A DNA stretch of 64,000 nucleotides from Bettongia penicillata ogilbyi (lineage: Eukaryota > Chordata > Mammalia > Diprotodontia > Potoroidae): the NCBI GenBank assembly GCA_023548195.1, contig JAJHZJ010000399.1, positions 7,197,100 through 7,261,099 of the forward strand, in the 5' to 3' direction. The position numbers were made by a program, and so were the translations under genes. Of this stretch, positions 47,480 to 59,540 are shown piece after piece. Below the pieces are notes generated by a model that was not told the DNA's origin, did no database searches, and saw nothing but the letters and a program-made list of their open reading frames with translations. How positions within the stretch are numbered: the first letter of the stretch is position 1; each line of letters begins with the position of its first letter.

Positions 47480-47872
47480 AATCACAAGTCTGAAATTCAT
47501 TTTTAAAAACTAATATGTCTGAGGAAGTTGACAATTCCCTATGCCCTATCACTGTGCCTTTGAATAAGGCTCTTCCTTATGTTTGGAATGTACTATCTTC
47601 CTTATGACAAATCTTTGACTGTACAGCTTCCCTCTGAGTACAAATTCATTCTCCACTTTCTTCAAGAGGTTTTTCCTGATACCTACAGTCCTATTCCTCT
47701 TAAAATTGTTTCTGATTATTTTAGTATTTACTTAATGGATTTCTTAGTGTTTACTGCCAAAGGAGTGCATGTTTCTTATAAGGAAGGACTTTCTAATTTT
47801 GACCTCATATGCCAAGTCTTGAGTACCAGGCCTAACAAATAGAATGTTGTTTAATTGAATTGAATGTCTAAA
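47480..47872 (+). mobile_element. L2 LINE 3' region
   Basis: 'tatgtttggaatgtactatc', 'aagaggtttttcctgatacc' and 'gtttcttataaggaaggact', followed by a 'taaataaac' end, match the L2 3' region. The 87-codon frame at 47579-47842 lies within it and is not a gene. Confidence 0.6.
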
Positions 47873-48548
47873 TAAACGATGTCCACTAGTTTCTTATTCA
47901 CTCCATCAAAAAGGACTTCTTTTCCTAGAGCATAGATTAAAAAGTCAAGAATTTTGGGGGCAATTACATTTTAGATGCTACTTTGAGAAGAGCCAATTAT
48001 ATTAATAGGTTATTTTCATTAATTAAAATTTTCTCATTTGAAAACTAAACAAAATATTTTACCTGAATTAGAACTGAGAAAAATATTTAATTCCTTTGGA
48101 CACACATTATAAATGCTTAGCTGAACTTTTATTATGGGATATCAGTTGAGTTATCTTGGTCAAATAATCTATAATAAGAATTGAAAGCATATATAAAAAT
48201 TTATAAATAATGATGCTGATTGTTCTCTTCATATTCTTTTTTTTGAAAAATGATTGGAAAACCAGCTCTTAATTATATTTTAAAGGAAAGCATAAAGAAA
48301 TTATTCAAAGTCAAAGAGATAAAATGCACATTCCCAAAATTTTATTCCCTCTAGCCATTCAAATAAACTGATACATTTGAATTTGTGACAAAAAACCATA
48401 CAAAATTAAAAGTGTAGAAATTAAATGACTCTAAAAGTATTGTCACTATTATTAAAAGAATACTGCCAATTATATGCTAGAAAATTTGGCTTCAAAACCT
48501 AAATTTGTTAAGCTAATGTTATGATTAAGTTAAAAGAAAAACTTAAAA
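47873..48548. other. No recognised feature
   Basis: AT-rich unique sequence. Confidence 0.45.
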
Positions 48549-48639
48549 ATCTCAGAGTTGGAAAGCACCTCCGTGGCCGTCTGGTCCAGGACATACTTGA
48601 AGCATGAATTCTGCTTAGAATATTCTGAAGAAAGGAAAA

Positions 48640-48887
48640 GTGTAGCTATATGGTACAGTGGATAAAGTACCAGGCATGGAGTCAGGAAAACTCTTTCTGA
48701 GTTCAAATCTAGCCTCAGATACTTAATAGTTTTATGATGTTGGGCAAGTTAATTAATACTATTTACCTTAGTTTTCTCATCTATAAAGTGATTCGGAGAA
48801 GGAAATAGCAAGTCACTTTGATATCTTTTCCAAGAAAACTTCAAATAGGGTCACAAAGAGTTGAATATGATTGAACAACAGCAACAT
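48640..48887 (+). mobile_element. MAR1-like SINE inserted in CR1
   Basis: The complete element: head 'gctatatggtacagtggata', core 'ttgggcaagttaattaatac' and tail 'gggtcacaaagagttgaata' with 'gaacaaca'. A 10-bp duplication with one mismatch (gaaaggaaaa at 48630-48639, gaaaggacaa at 48888-48897) flanks it. Confidence 0.85.
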
Positions 48888-48966
48888 GAAAGGACAATCC
48901 AGCTTCCACTTGAATGACTACACCTTCAGACAATTCTTTCCGTTTGGGGACAACTTTAATCATTAA

Positions 48967-49798
48967 CAGAGATGGCTCTGGAGGAGCAGTGAGGCTGGCG
49001 ACCTGTACAGCCCTCCCTCACTCAAAACAAAGTCAAGTGGAAGTCATGTCATCATTTCTCTGATGGCATGGTCTTCTTCACAGTCTTGTGAGTAGATGCA
49101 ACTCGCTGCATGTGGACCCAAGTGGCTGGGTAACTCGTTTCCTCCTCTCCTGTCTGTCTCCCCTTCCCCTTTTTTCTCCTCTCCAAAGGAAGGTAAATTT
49201 GGTGGTCAAAGACTTGGGTTTTACTGGCTCCTTCTCTCCCCTCCCCTCCCCCTCCCTCCCCTTCCCTCCCCCCTCTCCCCTATCCTCCTCTCCCCTCCTC
49301 TTCACTTCCCTTCCCTTCCTTTTCCTCTTTCCTTTCCCCTGTCATGCCCTGTCTTCTCCCAAAACCTTAAGCCTACTGCACTCTGAAACTGGAACTCCAA
49401 TGGACCCCTGTCTAAGGATTCCTCTGGACTCGCCTAGCTTCTGAGTGATTATCAATAGTAACTGTTGCTGTTTCCCACCCAGCCTGATGTCTTTCTTTTT
49501 CTTGACCTCACTAAAGGGGCCATGTCCTGGCTGCTTCTTAAACAGGTCTATTCAATGAATGGGCATTGTCTTACTCTAAGTGAGTACCTGCAAAGACTTT
49601 GGCCTATAGGGCCCAAAGTCTCCCAGGGCATCCTGGGTCATGTCCAGTCGAATACCTGGTCACTGGATTCAGATGGCTCTAGAGAAGTGAGGCTGGTAAC
49701 CTGCACAGCCCTCCCTCACTCAAAACAAAGTCAAGTGCAAGTCATGTCATCATCTCTGATGGTATGGTCTTCTTCGGTAATGAAGGACAAACACAAAC
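48967..49798 (+). mobile_element. Composite block with two RTE-tailed SINE modules
   Basis: Begins with a SINE 3' module (48967-49085), continues through a ~460-bp stretch with a pyrimidine tract (49210-49345), and ends with a fuller SINE (49547-49798). The flanks carry a likely 9-bp duplication (aatcattaa at 48958-48966, aatcactaa at 49799-49807), and the CR1 resumes directly after. It may be one composite insertion or two nested ones. The 120-codon frame at 49465-49827 is inside it and is not a gene. Confidence 0.6.
49210..49345. repeat. Polypyrimidine tract
   Basis: Almost pure C/T on the plus strand (ccctcccctccc type units) for about 135 bp. Confidence 0.85.
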
Positions 49799-50079
49799 AA
49801 TCACTAATAATTTTTTCCTTATACTGAGGTGAAATTTTTCTCCCTGTGGCTTTTCTTGGTTCCACTTGGGGCCAGACAAAACAAATCTTTAATTTCTTTA
49901 CCATAAGACAGTACTTCAAATGTTTGAAGACAGAGATCATAACTCCTCAAAATCTCCATTTCTCCAGGCTAAAGAAAATAATGGCCCCTACTTACACGGT
50001 TAACAAATATCCTCATTTCTTCTAACTATTATCCATCTTCTAACTAAATATCCATATTCTCAAATGTGCTTCACAGAAT

Positions 50080-50166
50080 TCATCTCTCTCTGTCTCTCTT
50101 TCTCTGTCTCTCTGTCTGTCTCTGTCTCTCTGTCCCTCTGTCTCTTTGTCCCTCTCTCTCTCTCTC
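50080..50166. repeat. (TC/TGTC)n microsatellite
   Basis: CT-rich tract with regular tgtctctctg units. Confidence 0.85.
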
Positions 50167-50369
50167 CTTTCCTTGCAGTTCAGAATACCTAAATTCACAT
50201 AATCCACTAGCCTAGCAGGGATTATAGGAATGCATCATCAAACCCTATCCTGATTTGTTTTCTAAAATATGGTGTTCATAATTAAATCAAGGACTCCAGA
50301 AGTGTTCAGGTTAAAGCAAAGTTCATTACATGTCAGTACCTTCTCTGCAACTTATAGTCTTAGAGAATT

Positions 50370-50485
50370 ATCCAGAATATTGAAATGTTAAGTGCTTTGT
50401 CTAAGCTAAGACTGTGGTCTTGTTAGAAGCAAGACTTCACATATCTTCCTGCCACTGAGGCCAGCTCACTCTTTATCATGCCACA
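50370..50485 (-). mobile_element. MIR/MAR-like fragment, minus strand
   Basis: 'gttaagtgctttgtctaagc' and 'gaggccagctcactctttat' are the core and head ends of a diverged core-SINE. Confidence 0.5.
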
Positions 50486-50918
50486 ATTAATGTCTTAATT
50501 TGTAGACTAGTTCTGTATCTCCTATGGTGCTGGAAAATGGCTTTATTTTGGTTACCTTTAGAAGTATGATTTTCTTTTAAAATGTGAGTATTTTATTATG
50601 ATTTTTAGGGTATGGAAACATTGCCTTTCCCTGTTTTTATTTATGGGAATATCATATCTCCTTTTACTCCCCTTGGTTCAGGAATGAGGGCAGTTACTTA
50701 GGTCAAAATTAAGTGAGAATATATGAGTGGAACATCCAAAGCCAAAAATGATAAGAAGGCTTCCTAACTGAGTGAAGGTGGGAATGATAGAGTAAATTGG
50801 TCAAATGAACTCAATTCAGTAAGCTGAGCTGTATAAATCCCTAAATGGTTCTAGAGGAAGAAGTAACATTGTTCTCATAGGTACATACTACATACATCAT
50901 CATTTTGTTTAATAGTGA
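50486..50918. other. No recognised feature
   Basis: Unique sequence with no coding signal. Confidence 0.4.
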
Positions 50919-50977
50919 CTAGAAACAAAGAGGAGTTGAACCCATCATTTGGTGGAATGGTTGAAACAAACTATGGT
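50919..50977 (+). mobile_element. L1 3' UTR fragment, left of RTE insertion
   Basis: 'ggaatggttgaaacaaacta' followed by 'tggtatg' is the L1 3' UTR pattern seen at 3310-3340. It resumes at 52577 with 'aatgtagtggaatattactg'. Confidence 0.6.
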
Positions 50978-51336
50978 ATGTTTGTTGTCCTTCATCTTTG
51001 AAGAGGATCAAAATGACAGCACTATGGTAAAGTGAAATTTCAGTGTGTCCACCTGTGGCTGATCAGACCAATACAAGCACAGAATGTTCCACCAGAGGTT
51101 GGGCACAGATAGTCCATATGAATATCTGGGGTAGATATCCCAAATTTGTGTTTCCGGCATTTACTTTGTGCTGTCTCAATTCTGCTTTGCTCAAAGAACA
51201 CAGCACCTTTTCTTATGTGGGCACACCATGCTGAGTGATCCTGTGCCAGCGTCTCCCGAATTGCACAGTCAAATCCAAAGTTCTTGAGAGACACCTTGAG
51301 AGTGTCCTTGTATCGTTTCTTCTGGCCACCATGTGA

Positions 51337-52576
<1,240 letters not shown>

Positions 52577-52760
52577 AGAACAAGAATGTAGTGGAATATT
52601 ACTGCATTGTAAGAAATGATGAAAAAGATATAGCTGAGAAACAGTGGGAAGACATACATATTGGTGCTGAAAGAAAAAAGAAGAGGGAGAATAATTTATG
52701 AAATGATTACAATAATGTAAAAGAAAAGAAATTTGAAAGAATCAAGAACTTGAAGGAATG
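52577..52760 (+). mobile_element. L1 3' UTR fragment, right of RTE insertion
   Basis: Continues the L1 3' UTR interrupted at 50977: 'gtggaatattactgcattgt', 'aagaaatgatgaaaaagata' and 'gtgggaagacatac'. Confidence 0.6.
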
Positions 52761-52774
52761 AATGAACAGAAAAA

Positions 52775-52925
52775 AATTAATTATATTAAGTGCTTACTAT
52801 GTGCAAAGCCTTGTGCTAAGTATGGAGACACAAATAGAAAAGTAATCCTGCTTTCAAGAAGCTCACATTCTAATGGAAGTGACAACCCATATGGAAGTTT
52901 CAACTGTATGTTTAATAGACAACAG
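52775..52925 (+). mobile_element. L2-type repeat fragment
   Basis: 'aagtgcttactatgtgcaaa', 'gccttgtgctaagtatggag' and 'aagctcacattctaatggaa' are the standard L2-type string. Confidence 0.65.
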
Positions 52926-53794
52926 TGAAGCAGATTATAATAACTCTTTTTGTTGTCATTTTCATGTATAAAGTCATATCACTTTCTCATAATGAAGTCT
53001 TTGACACTGCTAAAGACTTCAGAGGCAAAATATTTCTTTTTTGATCATTAGTAGTTGTGACTGCAGCATCCACAGCAGCAGTTGCCAGATTGTATCTCTA
53101 TTGGACTTGCATCCCAGATGATCCATAGAATGTTATTGAGTAGTTTAATAGCAAATCAACCAGTAAGTACTAAGTATTGACTTTTAGCGATTACTTCTTC
53201 CATAAGTAATGTAACAATGGGAAAAGCATTTTATTTATAGGAATGTAAATTATTATTTATTGCGATGAGCTTCATTACAGGAAAAAATTCAAGCAACTGA
53301 CTTAAATTTACATAGTTATACACATAATTTCCTATTAGTGAAACAAATCAATAGGGCGAATTTGGTCCAAACCTTTTTAAAGTCTTTGGTTTAGTGGACA
53401 ACTAATCTTTCATTTAATATTTCAGAATATGATTTTATCAGTGAGGGTAATAATCCCTCTGAATCACAAACAATGTTCTGGTAAATCTCTTCACATTTTG
53501 CAATGATGATTTTAAGATTAGTCTCCATTCTCATTCTAGGATCATTCTCAAAATATTTCAAGCTTGGAGAACTGTTTGGATAATGCAATCTGAGACAATA
53601 TTAAGAAAGGCATGGCATCCAGAAGGAAGAGAAGTGATAGTCTTACTGTATGTGGCCCTTCAGTTTCCTGTTCAGATCTAGATGTCAGTTTTGGGGGAAG
53701 ACGTCATTGAAGTAAAACGTACTGAAAAGAGGAAAAGCAGAATGGCAAAGGGTCTGGAAATAAACTCAGTTAAGAATCGATTGTTTGAAATAGG
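52926..53794. other. No gene recognised
   Basis: Unique-looking sequence. The minus-strand 65-codon frame at 53391-53588 has no family resemblance. Confidence 0.4.
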
Positions 53795-54592
53795 CATAAT
53801 TTGGTTGGAATAGAGAAGAATTAAGTGCAAGCGATGTCTTAAAATATTTAATGGCTACCATGTAAATGGGTAAAGAAATTTAAAAATAGAACTTTATTAA
53901 AATTTCCTCATCTAGGAAATTGACTCAACGAACAGAAGTAAGAGCTACTGGTGGAAGCATCACAGAAAGAGATTTAGATTTGATGAAAGGAAAATTTTCT
54001 TGGCAATTAGATCCAAGGGTGAACAGGAACCAGTTCTCAGTCTATAATATATTGTGAAATTTTCAGTGAGAGCAATCATACCTCAGTAGTCATCTGCCAC
54101 TAAAAACCGGGGCTTCATTTATTGTTTCATCAATTGTATAAACCTAAGAAAATGTTAATAAATCCGATTAAACTTAAAAGTGTGATTGTGCATCGTTTTT
54201 CTGGAGACTGCAGTTGCTAAATATTTACCAGCACACTCCTGTACTGCTCTATAAACATTGCTTGGGTTCAGCATGAATGCAGTAAAAGACTCAGGGAGTT
54301 AAATCATCACCAGACTGGAAACTGAGCAACTGTAAGACAACAATAACAAGTAACACCTACATAGCACTTTTAAATTTGCAAAGTGCAAATATCAAGCATG
54401 TCACTGGAGTCTCATAGCATCCCTGTCTTAAAATTTAGAATAGGACCCTTTGAGAAGTACTGAAACAAACATATACTGAATGATCACTTGCCAATAATGG
54501 AGAGGGGATTCCTGTTCATTTAACAGATTGAGAAACTGACTTCTGAAAGTCCCTTCCAGTTCTCTTACTCTGATTTCTCTCATGGAAGGTAG
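53795..54592 (+). mobile_element. CR1/L3-like LINE 3' end, split, plus strand
   Basis: The left part (53795-54030) contains 'gatgtcttaaaatatttaat', 'gtggaagcatcacagaaaga' and 'gatttagatttgatgaaagg'. The right part (54470-54592) contains 'ggagaggggattcctgttca' and 'aaagtcccttccagttctct', the CR1/L3 3' terminus. About 440 bp between them is an interruption that includes a MIR/THER piece at 54325-54425. Confidence 0.6.
54325..54425 (-). mobile_element. THER/MIR-like fragment
   Basis: 'acacctacatagcactttta' and 'aatttgcaaagtgcaaatat' correspond to the 'tatagcacttt...ggtttgcaaagtgc' block of THER-type repeats. Confidence 0.5.
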
Positions 54593-54724
54593 AATGTGAG
54601 TAGTTAGAAACTTGTAACACATCATATTGATAAGTTAAGGTATGCATTGAAATCAAAAGAATTTAACTTTGTACTATTCAACATTACACAAATTGTTTGT
54701 CTTCAGAAGTCACCCAAATCAACA

Positions 54725-54960
54725 GTATTATAGTACTCATTTTAAAGATGAGGAACATAAGGCCCAGGAGGTCACATTGCTTGTCCAAGGTAAAAAAGCT
54801 AATGAATGACTAATTCAATACTTTAACAGAGGTCTTCTGACACAGGTTCTAGAACTATTTCTATTATAGTACACAATCTTGTTTCTATGAAATATGGGAC
54901 TTCAACACAAGTGCTCTGACTCCAGGTCTATGCCTTTTCTATTATGCTATATGCTTCATG
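54725..54960 (-). mobile_element. MIR/THER-like SINE, minus strand
   Basis: 'agtactcattttaaagatga', 'gaggaacataaggcccagga' and 'tgcttgtccaaggtaaaaaa' give a diverged reverse-orientation core, with the head end near 'tctgactccaggtctatgcc'. Confidence 0.55.
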
Positions 54961-56188
54961 AATATCAATACCATTTATTCTTTCCAACATTTTTATTTCA
55001 ATACTTTTCCTCTAGAAGAAAAAGTGTCATTTATTTCCAATGAATTATTGTATATTTTTGTAGTATGCAACATAAAAATTGCATGAGCTAATTGCTCATA
55101 TTGGGAAGTCAAAGCAGGTTGAATATAATTTGGTTAATATCAGTGACTTTTGTTTTTATTCTCTTCCTTTTCTTTCTCTCTTCCTCCTCTTTCTTCTCTT
55201 TCACCTTTCCAAATACTTCTAAGATGCTCATGATTTAACTAATGTTATTCTATATTTAACTAAACCCTAACTCTTTGCAATAAATCTTATACACATATCA
55301 GAGGTAAGGTGGATCATTAAAATGTTATTTTAAGCAATGATATTCAAGAAAAGTTTCTGGTTGTGTACTTTAATTCTTAGAAAGAATTCTATTTTACCAA
55401 GAATAAAGAACAAATATTGGAAGCCAGTTTAAAAATCTGAACCCCTGAATTATGAAAAAGTCCTTTCTCCATTAAAAGAAAAAAGGGAACAATAATAGCT
55501 CACAGAATTAAAAGGACCTTGGACAATAAGTGGTGATTATCAACAATTGCTCATAATTAAAACATGGCCTGAAAAAATTATTCAGATTTTTTTTTCCTCT
55601 GGGAAATTGAAATAAAGGCATACTAAACTCAGTTGATAAGACTACCAGCATTAAAATGTGGGCACTGTTCTACATCTTTTCACCACTCAATAGCTGTGTT
55701 TTCAGGCAAGGAAAGATTAATTTCAATTACATTTTATCCCAAACTCATGTCTCCCCTTCTTCTGGAGATGAAGCCATGGTTTCCCTCTTTCCTCATTTTT
55801 TTCCGGTTTGAGTCCCTGTTTCATTTTAAAGAGCTATTAGCCCCTGACTACTCTCTGAACCATACTTTTGACAAGTCCAAGCTAGGGTAGCATTCACCAT
55901 CAAAGAGGGTGTTAATCCCTTTATACAATTTTGAAATAAATATTTACCTTCCAACAACCAAAGTTTCTTTATCACAGAGACCCAGGTTACAAAACCCATT
56001 TATGCTTTCTCAACTAGCCCTCAAATGTTTCAAATTCCTCTCTCCTCATGACAGATGGGGAGGTAGAATTGTATTTCATCAATGAAGTAGAAGTGTCACA
56101 AGTGCTGCCATATTTCACAGACCAATAGAGCTTACCACATAGCCTATACACAAAAGGCTAGATGACCAAAGAAAACTATATGCTTTTC
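54961..56188. other. No gene recognised
   Basis: AT-rich unique sequence. The 85-codon frame at 55633-55890 matches no family I know. Confidence 0.4.
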
Positions 56189-56705
56189 AATTCAAAAAGT
56201 ATTTCACCTACAAGACAGCCAGGAGCTGTGCTGTCTTTCCTGGGGTAAAGACTAAAACATTGTTCCTATCCTCAAGGTTCTGACGTTCTAAAAGATTAAA
56301 CAATATGTGAACAACTAGTAAAATACAGGATAGGTACAGACAACATTAAAATCAATCTAAGAGTGGAAGGCAAGTAATGGATGGGGGAGGGAGAATCATA
56401 AAAAACACTCCTGAGGTATGTGGAATTTGAACTGAGTTTTTAAGGAAGTCAGAAAACCAACAAGTTAAGGTGATGGGTAGGACATTTCAGGTATGGGGGA
56501 AAGCCAATGAAAAGGCATAGAAGTATGGAATGTGATATTATGTTCAAGGAACTATAAGCAAGCTAGAGTGATAGTAAAGTGATAGATAGTAAGTAAAGAA
56601 AGTAAAAGGTGAGCCTAGCAAGATAGGGAGGGGACAGGTTATGAAAAGCATTGAATGACAGAGCATTTCAATTTTGATCCTAGAAATTAGAGAATAATCA
56701 GTGCA
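56189..56705 (+). mobile_element. L2-type long repeat
   Basis: 'tcctatcctcaaggttctga', 'ggacatttcaggtatggggg', 'gccaatgaaaaggcatagaa' and 'gacaggttatgaaaagcatt' follow the full order of a mammalian L2-type 3' region. Better preserved than the copy at 43843. Confidence 0.6.

Positions 56706-56710
<5 letters not shown>

Positions 56711-56745
<35 letters not shown>
56711..56745. repeat. (GT)n microsatellite
   Basis: About 34 bp of uninterrupted GT. Confidence 0.95.
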
Positions 56746-56746
<1 letters not shown>

Positions 56747-56816
56747 CTGTATTCATGAAGGAAGTGGCAATGAACTTCCAACTGTTTTTGAGTATCATTG
56801 CGATAAACTTCCCTTG

Positions 56817-57350
56817 TGTAATAGCAAGCACCCCAACATACACAGGTGGACCTGCTATCACAAGTTCATAGATCTGCATTTGTAAAAGGAAATCAGCTTT
56901 CAAGAGGTTAACAATCACTTTAATAAAGCACAAGTACTGGAGAAAATCAAAATCAAAATTTCAGAAAAAATACAGAGAAATGAAAAGTCAACAGGCATGC
57001 TTCCAAAATGTCTGACCATTACATACATACAGTTATTAGAGAGGGAAGTATCAATTTCTGGGTTTTAGCCGTGGGCTCCTTAGCGACTTCCCAGAGTCTC
57101 TGTGGCCAAAGAAACACTTCCAGTCAGTAAGACCCAAAGTAAAACCTCATCCTCAGAGTATTTATACATTTTTTAGAGGCAGAGGGCATAACCCTCTGAC
57201 CCAGTGCCTCAACAGTAAAAAACAAAAAAAAAGTACTAAGAACCCTCTTACAAAACAACTCCCCTAATCAAGCTTCCCACAATGATCATACTCATCAAAG
57301 GGGGGGGGAAGATCCTCTCCAATCACATTATTCAATCAGAGGCATTTTTA
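56817..57350 (+). repeat. LTR-like repeat, copy 1
   Basis: Starts with TGTA. The first ~110 bp (to about 56926, including 'aacatacacagg' and 'gctatcaca') is shared with 58997-59105. A TATA-like 'gtatttatacatttt' lies near 57158-57172. These traits suggest a solo LTR, but no 3' terminus or polyadenylation site is certain. Confidence 0.4.
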
Positions 57351-57844
57351 ATAAAACAAAAACAGCAAAAGATCCTAATTTGATTGCCTTTACACTTTGT
57401 CTTCATGATTATGAGCATTTTTTGAGGTCATTTCTTGTGTCTTAAAACCAAGTAGGTGAGATACAAGCTCAGTGGTCTTGGTAACTATTCTGTTGTGTCT
57501 GGGTATATTGACTTCAGGTCTTTTCTAATTCATATGTGGTTCATTTGAGTTGTTGCACCCTAATTAAATATGTTTGGAATAACTTGTATGTCAGTTTCTA
57601 GGATAAACTTCAACATAGTTTACTCTTTGTAGGTTACTGTAAAACTACCCTTACACTTTGTCTTGATGGATTCAAGATACAAAATCCTTTGCCATTCTTG
57701 TTGGTAGGCTTTGTGGGCAAATGTTTTGACAAATTGCTGTGGAAAGTTAAGTGATGGGGTCAGTAAATTTCTACACTGGGTTTTCTATTGCTGTTGTTTC
57801 CAGAGGGAGACTTAATTTACTTGTCCCTAATTTCCCAATATTTC
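57351..57844. other. No recognised feature
   Basis: Unique-looking sequence with no coding signal. Confidence 0.4.
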
Positions 57845-57894
57845 TCCATCCTTCTTTCCTCTATGAGACTTGACTCAGTGATAGAGAACCAGAG
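57845..57894 (+). repeat. 50-bp perfect inverted repeat, left arm
   Basis: Exact reverse complement of 58302-58351, every one of 50 bases matching. Homology stops sharply at both ends. The arms are 407 bp apart. Confidence 0.97.
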
Positions 57895-58301
57895 CTATAG
57901 TTTGCTGAGCTGCCTTTGATTGGAAATTAGCAGATTCCTGCCAAGTCCTAATACATCAGAAACTATGTTTTGTGGCCATCTGTGAGAGGAGTCTCAAGGA
58001 GAAATTAAGTTACTAATAAGATGCTATTTAATTAAATCTAATCACATACTCTCTCCCCACTGATAGACTTCAGATACCACCTTGCCACTTTTCAACAAAT
58101 TGTGTGTATAATCTAATTGTACTAACATAAAACAGAACATGAGTAATGACCTCCTTAAACTGATTTTGTTGTATATTAACAAACACTGGATTAGTCAAAT
58201 GATTTTTTAGCTATCATTCCATCCCACTATAAACATTTTAAAAGATTTAAAGAAAAAAAAAAACATCCTTTGAACTGGTGGTCTCCAAAAATGATTAAGA
58301 T

Positions 58302-58351
58302 CTCTGGTTCTCTATCACTGAGTCAAGTCTCATAGAGGAAAGAAGGATGGA
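58302..58351 (-). repeat. 50-bp perfect inverted repeat, right arm
   Basis: Partner of 57845-57894. Its last bases (gaaggatgga) run straight into the (GGAA)n tract. Confidence 0.97.
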
Positions 58352-58615
58352 AGGAAGGAAGGAAGGAAGGAAGGAAGGAAGGAAGGAAGGAAGGAAGGAA
58401 GGAAGGAAGGAAGGAAGGAAGGAAGGAAGGAAGGGAGGAAGGAAGGAAGGAAGGAAGGAAGGAAGGAAGGAAGGAAGGAAGGAAGGGAGGAAGGGAGGAA
58501 GGGAGGAAGAGAGGAAGGGAGGAAGGAAGGAAGGAAGGAAGGAAGGAAGGAAGGAAGGAAGGAAGGAAGGAAGGAAGGAAGGAAGGAAGGAAGGAAGGAA
58601 GGAAGGAAGGAAGGA
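58344..58615. repeat. (GGAA)n microsatellite
   Basis: About 270 bp of GGAA units with a few GGGA and GAGA variants near 58434-58520. The EGRK and LPSF frames across it are translations of the repeat. Confidence 0.97.
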
Positions 58616-58849
58616 TAAAAAGAATCCCTTGTCCCCTTGCTCAACATACCAAGAGTTATAAAGGAAAAAGTGAAGAGTGACTTCTTTAAGACTTCTTTAC
58701 AACTGACTTGTACTTTGAGTCAGTTTGCTTTACATCAAGAACATAACTGATCCTCTCAGTCAGTCATCACTGAAAAACGTGGCACACTTCCTGAAACAAT
58801 GTAGTCACTTACAAACTAGTTGGCTGACTGACCACCTGTTTTAAAATAT

Positions 58850-58990
58850 GAAGACTTGGGTTCAGAAAATCTAGGTTGAAACCCTAATTCTGCCACTTAC
58901 TATAGTGCTTTGTGAGACCTTGGCAAGTAATTCACTTTCTCTGGGATTTAGTTTCCTCATATGAAATATGTAGATAATAATATGTGTAGT
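58850..58990 (+). mobile_element. MIR-like SINE, plus strand
   Basis: 'aatctaggttgaaaccctaa', 'tctgccacttactatagtgc' and 'ttagtttcctcatatgaaat' are the head and core of a MIR-type SINE. Confidence 0.65.
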
Positions 58991-58996
58991 ACTAAC

Positions 58997-59540
58997 TGTA
59001 TCAGGAAGCACCCTAACATACACAGGAGGGCCTACTATCACAGGTTCTTAAATTTGCATTTATAAAAGGAAAGGCAACCTTTCAAGGGATCAACAATCAC
59101 TTTAATTAGTTCAAACAAATGCTTCCAGGTGTACTTTTCTATCTTTTACATTCCCAAAGTTACCAAGCCTTCCATCTATTCAACAAACAATCTTTTTATC
59201 ACTATCAAAAACAACAAACAGGACTCTCCTGCCTGAACCAGAACAATATTGCCATACAATTTACATACGTCACTATACTGAGAAAGCCTTAACATCCAAG
59301 CAGTTGGGAGGTCTGAACGTAACGGCCACTCAGAGTCTCAACCAGGTAATTACAAGATCCTTCTCATAAATGAAACCTGAAAGTAAAATGTTAACCTTCC
59401 AGTACATATAACTAAGAAGACTTTTGATTGACTCAGAGTCAGCAGGCACGAAACCCATTGGGCCAAGCACAGCTGTGAACCATCTGGACTAAAAGTGGAC
59501 AGACCCTCAGGTGCTCACAATCTACCCTGAACCTGGAAAA
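58997..59540 (+). repeat. LTR-like repeat, copy 2
   Basis: Starts TGTA like copy 1 and shares its first ~110 bp. Downstream the two diverge strongly, apart from small blocks such as 'ccactcagagtctc'. The right boundary is uncertain. Confidence 0.35.

Larger units (their letters stand above)
48549..50050 (-). mobile_element. CR1/L3-like LINE 3' end, split by SINE insertions
   Basis: Three colinear pieces: 48549-48639 ('agagttggaaagcacctc'), 48898-48966 ('cagcttccacttgaatgac') and 49805-50050 ('ttcaaatgtttgaagacaga', 'atttctccaggctaaag'). Together they follow the 3' end of CR1/L3 LINEs read in reverse. The gaps are filled by a MAR1-like SINE and a composite RTE-tailed SINE block. Confidence 0.65.

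Noticed and set aside
49088..49444. 118-codon proline/serine-rich frame
   Set aside because: It translates a polypyrimidine tract and lies within a SINE-containing block.
58330..58661. Frames rich in EGRK or LPSF
   Set aside because: They translate the (GGAA)n tract on both strands and have no other content.
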